A stretch of 64,000 bases of DNA from Corbicula japonica. Taxonomy: Eukaryota > Mollusca > Bivalvia > Venerida > Cyrenidae. The position numbers and the translations under genes were made by a program. Below the pieces are notes generated by a model. It worked only from the letters and a program-made list of their open reading frames with translations, had not been told where the DNA came from and did no database searches. The stretch lies in the NCBI GenBank assembly GCA_038501625.1, contig JAZAYU010000127.1:1178001-1242000 (forward strand). Direction: 5' to 3'. The stretch's first letter is position 1. The number at the start of each line of letters is the position of its first letter. This document shows positions 24,883-34,144 of this stretch, in pieces.

Positions 24883-26652
24883 CAATGGATTAATTCACCA
24901 AAAATACAAGCATTGTTTGTATCAAATCGTGTGAAAGAAATACGGGAGCTGACAAAGGGTTTTCAATGGCGATACTGTCCAACGGATTCAAACCCTGCAG
25001 ACATTTTGTCAAGAGGACTGTCATACGAGAAATTTCGCGACAACAAGTTGTGGATGAATGGTCCTAGCTGGCTGAAGGATGAAACGACATTCCCACACAA
25101 ACTTATTCCTGATGAAGAGACAAAAGACGAAACCACAAGTAGAAAAAGTGAGGCAGCAGTATTGACGACCACCCGGGACCTCACGCAAGACAGTCTACCC
25201 ACTCCAGGAATTCTAGAGATAATTGACATTCAAAAATTTAGTTCATACCGTAAACTTCTAAGAGTTACACCATACGTTATACGATTTGTGAACAATTGCA
25301 AAAATTCCGAGAAGACACGTGGACCTCTAGAATCTCGCGAGATCAAGCATGTGCAGTACCGACATTTTCCAGAAGAACAACAATATCTTTGTCATACTAA
25401 ACCCACTTCAACTAGAAGACCAAACCTAGTGAGACAGCTTGACCTTTATCTGGATAACAACAACCTTATTCATTGTGGCGGTAGAATATCCAATGCACCC
25501 TTACTGGAAGACACGAAATTCCCGTACCTGTTACCATCCAGAGATCGCCTTACAGAGTTGATTGTAATGGATGCACACATTACACATCTACACGCCGGCA
25601 AAGAGAGCACAGTCACTTTTCTCCGCCAAAAGTTTTGGATTCCAAGCATCAGCCAACGTGTTCAAAGAATTGTTCGCTTGTGCGTTACTTGTCGTAAGGT
25701 AACAGGAAGACCATACCGGATACCAGACCCTACGCCGTTACCTAGCGACCGACTGAAACTTGCTCCACCCTTTACAGTCACTGGCATTGACTTTACTGGA
25801 GCTTTAACAGTTAAAACTACAGATGGATATCTTCAAAAGGCCTATATTTGCCTATTCATGTGTGCCAACACGCGAGCTGTCCATTTGGAGATAGTATCAA
25901 ACATGAAAGTAGACTCTTTTATTTTGGCTCTACGGCGTTTCTTTAGCAGAAAAGCAATACCAAAAGTCATTATGTCGGACAACGCATTGACATACATCGC
26001 CACTGCCAAAGTACTGAAGGAAGAGATCCTTGCAACACACAGTATTACATGGACGTTTATCCCCCAGCACGCGCCCTGGTACGGAGGTTGGTGGGAGCGG
26101 CTAATTGGAATTACAAAGACATGTATCAAAAAAGTACTCGGGAAGTCCCTGGTCAGCATGGAAGTTCTACAGACAATAACTGCGGAAGTAGAATGTATTG
26201 TTAATGACCGCCCGCTCACACACAGGTCTACAGATCCCAAAGACGAGGAACCACTAACCCCTTCTCATTTATTGTATGGGCACAGAATAACCTCCCCTGT
26301 TTACCCTGATGACAGATCGCCGACAGCAGACGACATGACCCATGCATCAGCAGAAAAACTCTACAGATTTAAGTGTGCAACGCTTGAACACTTTTGGTCA
26401 AGGTGGAAACATGAATATCTTACATCTCTGCGAGAGTTTCATAAGATGTCCGGAAATCATGGCGACACTGTGAAGACTGGTGACGTGGTACACATACACG
26501 ACGAAAGCTTACCTAGAAATCGCTGGTCCCTGGGCGTTATAGAGGATGTAGTCATTGGTGGAGACGGTCTTATCCGAGCAGCACATGTCAGGTCCAGACG
26601 AGGTGTTACGATGCGACCCATTTCTAGACTGTATCCACTCGAGTTCAAATAA
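24883..26652 (+). pseudogene. BEL/Pao Pol C-terminal fragment (RNase H end + integrase)
   Basis: Open for 590 codons after a stop at 24880-24882. N-terminal part: end of RNase H (VSNRVKEIRELT, then CPTDSNPADILSRG, the linker typical of Pao/BEL Pol). Then the integrase zinc domain (H/H in the THLHAG area and CVTC), then the catalytic core with acidic residues in GIDFTG, MSDNAL and WWERLIG in the expected D-D-E order, and the C-terminal DUF5641-type region ending RPISRLYPLEF. The integrase part is intact, with no frameshift, but no ATG start fits the conserved region and the rest of Pol is gone, so no functional polyprotein is made. Retroelement gene, not host. Confidence 0.9.
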
Positions 26653-26837
26653 CCATATTTATATTGACTGAGTGATATCTAAGTGTTTATTCAGTGACTT
26701 TTTCGTGATTTTGTATAAGTTTAATCAAAGACTAGAAAATTAATGCCATGATAATTATTACAGAGAATTTTAAACCTTTCTTAACTCATATCAGTGACAA
26801 TATGTGAACTTTTTAAATTACTTTCGTGCCCCCAGAG

Positions 26838-27011
26838 TGTCACGTAAAGTTACATGGACTTTGAAGTCGCGCCATTATCGGCATCACGTTAAGAAACGTG
26901 CAATATATATTACCATGTTTTGACGTCTGCGACGTCACTTGTTTATACTGACGTAAAGTAAACAGTCAAACAGTTCAGCAGTCTTTCTCTCATTTTATTG
27001 TCTACACGACA
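26838..27011 (+). repeat. 3' LTR of the BEL/Pao element
   Basis: Starts TGTCACGTAAAG, ends GACA; contains two TGACGT-type motifs. Its first 27 or so bases are repeated at 24828. Confidence 0.85.
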
Positions 27012-27203
27012 ACCTGTGTAGATCCAGATCTGATGGCATGGGTATGCTGGCTGATCTGAATCTACAGTGGTAAATTTGGGATTAAACCTGTATGTGTAGA
27101 TGTAACAAAGGCAGTTTGAATAGGTTTCATGAAAAACAATACCAGAATTATGAATTATGTGTCCTGAGCTTGGGCTTGTATGGGAAATTTAGGAAAGATT
27201 GAA

Positions 27204-27547
27204 CAGGGCTTTTCATCCTTATATAACAGGGGCCTATAAAAGGCCTCTTCCCAATCCAAAAATATAGTATTTTTTTCCCAACTGCGGCAGAAACTCTTCC
27301 CAAAATGCTAGGTAAGATGTTCCAAAAATGGTTAAACTCCTTTGATGGGTGTTTGAAAACTGAAGTCTGAAAAATGAAGTGCTTTAAAAATTAGATTCAA
27401 ATTAAAAATACCTATTACTATTCAATTTTATGAACTAGAAGCCATCTTTTAATAAATTTTGTTTTCCCAAATTAAACAATTATCGCGCATAAATTTCCCT
27501 CTTGGAAAGGCCAGGGCCTCTTCCCAATTTACTGATGAAAAGCCTTG
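27204..27547. repeat. 344-bp MITE with hAT-like ends
   Basis: CAGGGCTTTTCATC (27204-27217) is complementary to GATGAAAAGCCTTG (27534-27547) with one mismatch; GCCTCTTCCCAA recurs inside near both ends. TTGAA lies next to both ends. Confidence 0.65.
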
Positions 27548-27709
27548 TTGAAAATTTTAGGAATAGCTTTCACAATCAAATTGAAAGACATTAGAAGTAT
27601 AAATTGTATTTCAAAATTGTTTGAAATAAAACTCCTCTTAACTATTTGGTCTAAGAGAATTTTGACTATGATCGGAAAACCTGTGGTTATTACCACCTTA
27701 TATATATAT

Positions 27710-27834
27710 GCCTTTATGGTGTGAGTGAACAGTGTAGATCAAGATGAGCTGGCAATTTTGTGCCATCTGATCAGGACCTGAACTATTTTTGATTGATTTG
27801 GTTATTTCTGACCCAAACAGTTTAGATCCTGATC
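27710..27834. repeat. GTGTAGATC-type MITE fragment
   Basis: GTGTAGATCAAGATGAGC near 27734 and CATCTGATCAGGACCTG near 27764; runs into the minisatellite, whose unit may have grown out of its ATCCTGATCATAGACTCTG end. Confidence 0.6.
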
Positions 27835-28985
27835 ATAGACTCTGATAACAGCCTGTGCCTAGTTCTACACTGTTTACATACTCTTATATCGGCATATGCA
27901 GGTTCTACACTGTTTTTAGTCTCTGATATCAGCCTTTGCCTGATCATGATAGTACACTGTTTATAGACTCAGATTTCAGCCTGTACCTGGTACCTAGATT
28001 GTTTACAGACTCTGATATCAGCCTGTGCCTGGATCCTACACTGTTTATAGACTCTGATATCAGCCTGTGCCTGGATCCTACACTGTTTATAGACTCTGAT
28101 ATCAACCTGTGCCTGGATCCTACACTGTTTTTAGACTGATATCAACCTGTGCCTGGATCTACACTGTTTACAGACTAATATCAGCATGTGCCTGGATCCT
28201 ACACTGTTTATAGACTCTGATTTCAGCCTGTGCCTGGATCCTACACTGTTTATAGACTCTGATATCAACCTGTGCCTGGATCCTACACTGTTTACAGACT
28301 CTGATATCAACCTGTGCCTGGATCTACACTGTTTACAGACTCTGATATCAGCCTGTGCCTGGATCCTACACTGTTTACAGACTCTGATATCAACCTGTGC
28401 CTGGTACCTACACTGTTTACAGACTGATATCAACCTGTGCCTGGTACCGACACTGTTTATAGACTCTGATTTCAGCCTGTACCTACACTGTTTATAGACT
28501 CTGATTTCAGCCTGTGCCTGGTGATACATTCTTTACAGACTCTGATGTCAACCTGTGCATGTATCCTACACTGTTTAGAGACTCTTATATCAGCCTGTGT
28601 CTGGATACTACACTGTTTATAGACTGGTATCATACCTGGTTCTACAATGTTCACTGACTCTGATATCAGCCTGGGCCTTGTTCTACACTGTTTATAGTCT
28701 CTGATATTAGCATGTGCCTGGTTCTACACCGTTTATAGACCCTAATATCGACCTGTGCCTAGTTCTTCTCTGTTTATAAACTGATATCCGCCTGTGCCTG
28801 GTTTTACACTGTAATCTCTGATATAATCCTGTGCCTAGTTCTACACTGTTTATATACTCTAATATCAGCATGTGCTAGATTTTAAACTGTTTGCGGACAC
28901 TAATATCAGCATTTACCTGGTTCTTCATTGACTAAAGACTAATATCTGCCTGTGCCTGGTTCTACACTGTCCACAGACACTAGTA
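27835..28985. repeat. 42-43-bp minisatellite, roughly 26 units
   Basis: Unit: CTACACTGTTTATAGACTC then TGATATCAGCCTGTGCCTGG plus a variable GATC joint. Central units are near-identical, edges degrade. Each unit contains the perfect palindrome CTGATATCAG or a variant. Apparent long frames on both strands are repeat artefacts. Confidence 0.93.
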
Positions 28986-29109
28986 TCACTCCTATCAATA
29001 TTTACAAAACAAAATAAATTTAGTCTTCCAGAACACATAAAAAATACTTGCAATAAAATGACTAGACGAAATTAGAGTTCGTGTGGTCAAATTATTATTT
29101 AACATATAA

Positions 29110-29300
29110 ATGTACTGCAATACTCGATCAACGGCAGTGAAGGAGTCTACCGTGGAGTACAACTCGTCCCGGAAAATATTGATACTTGTTTTATCACTAA
29201 TTTCCGGGAAAACATACGTGATATCCGTGTTTATGATTTGTTTTTCTTTTGTAACCCATAAACATATAGCAAACACAGCATCTGCGTTAAAAAAAGCGAG
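29110..29300 (+). other. Candidate 5' coding exon with a membrane segment
   Basis: An ATG at 29110 opens 63 codons that end at a perfect donor, AG|GTAAGT (29299-29306). The translation has a basic segment (NSSRK) followed by about 25 hydrophobic residues (ILILVLSLISGK...VFMICFSFV), like a signal anchor. No downstream exon is identified: the next kilobase is transposon DNA. Could be the first exon of a gene broken by the 29.5-32 kb insertion, or chance. Confidence 0.25.
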
Positions 29301-29489
29301 GTAAGTTGCTTCAATTAATTGATCCTTTTAAGGATCTGTCACGCTGAGTTTGAGTGATAACGAGACCAAGTGAAAACTATTAACGTGACGGTAAAAATTG
29401 TAAACAACAGCCACAGGTGCTTGGAAGACGGACCCCGTATCTCCAAACAGGCCGCCCCCCCCCCCCCCCCCAACAAAAAAAAAATAAGG

Positions 29490-29938
29490 TCTACACGGGG
29501 TCTATACTACATAAAGTCATCTTTTTTGTTTTGTTATGATAGATCGGGATCGATATCAGTCTATCAACACCAAATTTAGTATCAAATACCAAGTTCTCTG
29601 AAAATTCGTGTTCCGACTATATAAGCCAGTGAAGGTAAATAACCAAATCTCGATTCCGCCATTGACGTCAAGCCCAAATGTAAACAAAATTTTAAAAATC
29701 GGCACATCTCAACAAATATTGCACTAACCTTAACAAATATGGTATCCTTGGAAAACTTATCTATTCCTCTGTTGAATTCCGTCGAGCATCGGCTAGGAAA
29801 TCAGAACATAACATCCATTTTTTCATTTTTCCGATGCACCTGTGAAAATTATCGACTCTGGACAGAGTTTGGTTACAATGCAGATATAGTGAGTGAATTT
29901 TGATTGGACGAGCGATAATTCAAGGAGCTATTTTTAGC
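29490..29938. repeat. Long inverted repeat, left arm (449 bp visible)
   Basis: Reverse complement of 31591-32039; I see no mismatch by eye. The outer end may extend left through the C17/A10 homopolymers at 29455-29484, but the matching right end is hidden in the Ns. Inner end at GCTATTTTTAGC. Confidence 0.93.
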
Positions 29939-30029
29939 CGCGGAGTCTATCGCGTAACATATTCTTGCGCCGGCTCTCAGTCAGTTCCCGCACTTCTGTT
30001 GAAAGGTGGCAAAACTTTTTGTCTTCAAG

Positions 30030-30372
30030 TTCTACAAACTGTAAGTAATGTTGAGCAGTCAGCAGTCTCAGTTTTATTGTATGTGTTTGTCCGGGCATAA
30101 TGTGTTACTTACTGGTCAAGGTGGGACAGGGAAAACATACGTTGTTAAAGAGGTTATTCAGAGTCTTCGTCGGACCAAAAAAAAATGTCGCAATAACATG
30201 TACAACTGGAATAGCTGCTACTCTATATGCAGAATTTGGAGGTGAAACACTTCATAGGTTCTGCGGTATAGGGGATACACGCTTGAACAAAAAAGAGTTG
30301 CTTGCTATAATGAAAACAGACGAACGGTATGCTGAAAAATCTGCAGAAATAATAATGTCTAGAGCAATATAA
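30030..30372 (+). pseudogene. PIF1-like DNA helicase fragment
   Basis: Encodes the N-terminal ATPase motif I of a PIF1-family helicase: GHNVLLTGQGGTGKT (Walker A, about 30090-30132), then, after a frameshift at the A-run 30177-30184, TCTTGIAA (motif Ia-like), the TLHRFCGIGD segment and KTDERY. It stops at 30370-30372, before the DE-box Walker B that the family requires. Frame change plus truncation make it a relic. It lies between the two arms of the long inverted repeat, so it is probably cargo or a gene remnant of a transposon. A functional spliced gene is less likely. Confidence 0.75.
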
Positions 30373-30379
30373 TGTCGAA

Positions 30380-31125
30380 CTTGCGACACGAAAGCATGCA
30401 CGTGTGTGCCTTTCCACAAGATGCGAGTAACGTATTTTCGTCAGCCCAGGGTCGAAAGTAAGATTTCCAGAAATGAGTCTATGGAACTTGAATGATAATT
30501 TCCCACTTCATATTCTATTAAATCGACATTAAAATTTAACAGGGTAAATCTAGTTTAGCGGAACTTAATATTTCAGTACAGAGCATAGCTATTGCTAAAA
30601 CTGTTAGGTCATGTGCCAATCGAATTTCAATAATAATGAGTTTTATAGGGGGAAGGGGGGGGGAGGGCAACCGCCTGCACACACTCCCACCCCCTTCTAT
30701 CGCTCAAACGCAGCTGGGATTTTTGTTTATTTTTTCACATCTGCATCGTCTGCTTAATAACCAGATTCTATCCATTAAATATTGCAGCCCCATAAGGGTG
30801 TTCGAGCTAGCCATCTGAACACCATTTAGGATCCGCCCCTGTCCTCTGATCTCACAATTTCACAAGCTCAGCTCAAGCTTGCAAAATAATCTTATCAACC
30901 TTGACTCGTTAACTGGTATCAGAACCCGCAATGATCGTTCTGCTACATTACGGATCCACCACTCTGGACACCAGTCCTGCAGTTTACCGGTACGTAAACT
31001 TTGTTGTTATCGCCCCATAACCTCGCTGGCATTTTAATTTATTTATTCATCGAACAGTTTGTTCAGAATATAATGGTTAATGGGGACTCCCGCCCACACG
31101 CTCTTGCTTGCATCAAATTATTTAA
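30380..31125. other. Interior of long-inverted-repeat element
   Basis: No further helicase motifs found. Contains a G-run/C-run stretch near 30650-30705. Nothing else recognised. Confidence 0.45.
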
Positions 31126-31129
31126 CCTC

Positions 31130-31350
31130 TCCTCCATAATGTATACGCAATTTAACGTATGTGGGATCAGTGTAGATCCAGATCGGCCAGCACATCCGTG
31201 CCATCTGACCAAGATCTACACTGTGCATATTTTGGTCAGCAATAAATTAAAGACTCAAAAAGCTAACAGTTTAGATCCTGATCAGTGGCAATGTAGTGCC
31301 GGTTTATCTGGATCTAAAATGTTCGCCCATGCAATAAAGTTGTATCCATG
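31130..31350. repeat. GTGTAGATC-type MITE
   Basis: GTGTAGATCCAGATCGGCCA near 31171, inner CAGTTTAGATCCTGATCAG, right partner CTGGATCTAAAATGTTCGCC, and a CCATGGAGGAGAC edge. Confidence 0.75.
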
Positions 31351-31590
31351 GAGGAGACTGTAACTATATAATTATTACGCGAGCTCTATGTAAACATTGC
31401 ATTATAGCCCACCACTTCAGTAAGGTAGTTTATTAACATCCAACAGCCACATTTTTAATATTCATTATAACAAAATATACTCACCAACTTAACGAAAACA
31501 TGTTAATATGCAGTTTCAAACGTTGAGCAGCTTCATCAACCGTCACTGAACTATTCGATTAAATTTTTAAATACACGCGGTAATTTTCCA

Positions 31591-32039
31591 GCTAAAAATA
31601 GCTCCTTGAATTATCGCTCGTCCAATCAAAATTCACTCACTATATCTGCATTGTAACCAAACTCTGTCCAGAGTCGATAATTTTCACAGGTGCATCGGAA
31701 AAATGAAAAAATGGATGTTATGTTCTGATTTCCTAGCCGATGCTCGACGGAATTCAACAGAGGAATAGATAAGTTTTCCAAGGATACCATATTTGTTAAG
31801 GTTAGTGCAATATTTGTTGAGATGTGCCGATTTTTAAAATTTTGTTTACATTTGGGCTTGACGTCAATGGCGGAATCGAGATTTGGTTATTTACCTTCAC
31901 TGGCTTATATAGTCGGAACACGAATTTTCAGAGAACTTGGTATTTGATACTAAATTTGGTGTTGATAGACTGATATCGATCCCGATCTATCATAACAAAA
32001 CAAAAAAGATGACTTTATGTAGTATAGACCCCGTGTAGA
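31591..32039. repeat. Long inverted repeat, right arm (cut by the gap)
   Basis: Reverse complement of 29490-29938, ending exactly where the Ns start. The true end of the element is therefore unknown. Confidence 0.93.
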
Positions 32040-32539
32040 NNNNNNNNNNNNNNNNNNNNNNNNNNNNNNNNNNNNNNNNNNNNNNNNNNNNNNNNNNNNN
32101 NNNNNNNNNNNNNNNNNNNNNNNNNNNNNNNNNNNNNNNNNNNNNNNNNNNNNNNNNNNNNNNNNNNNNNNNNNNNNNNNNNNNNNNNNNNNNNNNNNNN
32201 NNNNNNNNNNNNNNNNNNNNNNNNNNNNNNNNNNNNNNNNNNNNNNNNNNNNNNNNNNNNNNNNNNNNNNNNNNNNNNNNNNNNNNNNNNNNNNNNNNNN
32301 NNNNNNNNNNNNNNNNNNNNNNNNNNNNNNNNNNNNNNNNNNNNNNNNNNNNNNNNNNNNNNNNNNNNNNNNNNNNNNNNNNNNNNNNNNNNNNNNNNNN
32401 NNNNNNNNNNNNNNNNNNNNNNNNNNNNNNNNNNNNNNNNNNNNNNNNNNNNNNNNNNNNNNNNNNNNNNNNNNNNNNNNNNNNNNNNNNNNNNNNNNNN
32501 NNNNNNNNNNNNNNNNNNNNNNNNNNNNNNNNNNNNNNN
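32040..32539. other. Assembly gap, 500 Ns
   Basis: Exactly 500 Ns, a conventional placeholder length. The real distance and even the adjacency of the two sides are not shown by sequence. The gap swallows the end of the long inverted repeat and the 5' part of an H1 gene. Confidence 0.99.
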
Positions 32540-32755
32540 AAGGCCAAGACACCCAAGAAGAAGGTTGCCAAGAAGCCAGCAGGTGCCAAGAAGGCAAAAA
32601 AGTCACCAAAGAAGGCTAAGGCCGCCAAGCCGAAGAAGGCCAAGACACCCAAAAAGGCCAAGGCAGCCAAGCCAAAGAAGGCCAAATCACCAAAGAAGGC
32701 TAAGTCAGCAAAGCCGAAGAAGGCAAAGACACCGAAGAAGGCTGCAGCCAAGTGA
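32540..32755 (+). CDS. Histone H1, C-terminal part (5' in gap)
   Basis: 71 codons plus stop of a lysine/alanine/proline-rich H1 tail with repeated KKAKTPKK, KKAKAAKPKK and KKAKSPKK blocks (SPKK-type, DNA minor-groove binding and CDK-phosphorylatable in other H1s). Stop at 32753-32755 and an H1-type stem-loop downstream show a normal gene end. The tail differs in repeat order and in residues from the otherwise identical H1s at 45697 and 52036, so this unit is older or more divergent. The globular domain lies in the gap. Confidence 0.95.
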   Translation, partial: KAKTPKKKVAKKPAGAKKAKKSPKKAKAAKPKKAKTPKKAKAAKPKKAKSPKKAKSAKPKKAKTPKKAAAK

Positions 32756-32788
32756 ACTTGATACTTCGCATCAATTTTCACACAAAAA

Positions 32789-32804
32789 GGTCCTTTTCAG
32801 GACC
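32789..32804 (+). promoter_or_regulatory. Histone mRNA 3' stem-loop (H1 type)
   Basis: GGTCCTTTTCAGGACC, 33 bp after the stop; the H1-specific base-pair variant (third pair T-A instead of C-G). Confidence 0.95.
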
Positions 32805-34134
32805 ATTCACATCTTTCGCAAGGAAAATGTCTCTCACAAATTGTCATAATATTTATAGTCACAAGGTAGAGTAGGTAACCATAGACCCCAATAATGAATA
32901 TTTCTGTAAGAACTAGAGTCCCAGGGCCCCCAGAAAACTATTTTTTACATCATTTCATTAATTTTAAGGAACATTCAGCATTCAACTCAGTTCATTCCAC
33001 TCTCTTATTTAACATTTCGGAATAATGGCCTTGGTCAAAATCAACAAAAAAGGCTCCAGTTACCTTGGACTGCAGGAATGGCTCAGCTCTTGACTCCGGC
33101 TTTAAGTGCATATTGTGGATTTTGTTATTTTTGTTTACATATTTGCTCTAAAAAAGGAGCTCTAGATCTTAAATGACTGTTTTTCTACTCTAAATACTTC
33201 TTATATAATTAGTTTTCTTCTCATTTATGGCTAATTAATACACCCGATTTCTTAAAATGACATGAAAAATGTGTCAGTATGATCCTATTATATCCTATTA
33301 TACCTCTAAGTACAGTTAATATGTACAATGGTAAGGGCAGTCCATCTATTCTTCAAGTTTAAATAAAGGAGGAGTAAAAAAATAGACAGATTTGACAATA
33401 TCGGTCTATTGTTTACAAATTTAAAATCAACCAGAAATGGCTCAAAACAGTTAAAATCTTGTTAAACATTATGAAAAATGTGGCAAGATCAACTTATTAT
33501 ACAGTTCATCTGTATATTCTTAGTTGGAGTCCCCTCAATTCTCCAAGTGTTCAACAAATTATAGGTGAAAATAGACACATTTGATCATACCGGTCTATTG
33601 TTTACAACTTAAAATGCACCTGAAAAGGCTCAAAACAGTTAAAATCTTGTTAAACATTATGAAAAATGTGGCAAGATCAACTTATTATACAGTTCATCTG
33701 TATATTCTTAGTTGGAGTCCCCTCAATTCTCCAAGTGTTCAACAAATTATAGGTGAAAATAGACACATTTGATCATACCGGTCTATTGTTTACAACTTAA
33801 AATGCACCTGAAAAGGCTCAAAACAGTTAAAATATTGTTTAAACATTATGAAAAATGTGCCAAGATAATCTAACTGTACCTCTTATCACAGTCCACATGG
33901 ATATTCTTAGTTGGAGTCCCTCAATTCTCCAAGTTTTCAAGACATCATACCTGAAAATAGACAAATTTGATCATACCGGTCAATTGTTCAGAGCTCAAAA
34001 TGCAATAGACAAGGCTCAAAACAGATAAATATTCTCATCTCCATAGAAAGCCTACCTGATAATAATACATCTGTCACTGAAATCACTGTATTACACCAGT
34101 GACACATTAACAAATTCATTGGGGGTCTTTTTGA
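32805..34134. repeat. H1-H3 spacer with about 196-bp tandem repeats
   Basis: About 33255-34030 holds three to four tandem units of about 196 bp; the two central copies (33450-33840) are almost identical. Each has CATACCGGTCTATTGTTTAC and GGCTCAAAACAGTTAAAA. A diverged form (CATACCGGTCAAATATTTGAC, GGCTCAAAACCATGAGAT) lies at the same place after H1 at about 46770 and 53320, so this is a histone-spacer repeat that varies in copy number between units. The stretch also contains a second copy of CTTGACTCCGGCTTTAAGTG (33091-33110), a fragment resembling the H1 globular coding sequence in reverse. Confidence 0.8.
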
Positions 34135-34144
34135 GTGAATAAAT

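Larger units (their letters stand above)
24828..27011 (+). mobile_element. Internally deleted BEL/Pao LTR retrotransposon
   Basis: Flanked by a 5-bp ACCTG target duplication (24823-24827 and 27012-27016). The 3' LTR is 26838-27011 (174 bp, TGT...CA). At the 5' end only the first 27 or so bases of the LTR remain (TGTCACGTAAAGTTACATGG...), joined directly to RNase H-coding sequence; gag, protease and reverse transcriptase are missing. Two in-frame stops (24871-24873, 24880-24882) lie in the RNase H remnant. The target was a GTGTAGATC-type MITE: its halves flank the element (24781-24827 and 27012-27075). Confidence 0.9.

Noticed and set aside
27936..28654. Repetitive frames in the 42-bp minisatellite
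   Set aside because: Translation of a tandem repeat with near codon-multiple period; frames break wherever unit length changes.
27835..28985. CRISPR-like array
   Set aside because: Whole units are repeated with no unique spacers, and the DNA is eukaryotic.
31950..32781. Long minus-strand frames across the N stretch
   Set aside because: They only exist because Ns are read through; the ends are an inverted-repeat arm and antisense H1 tail.
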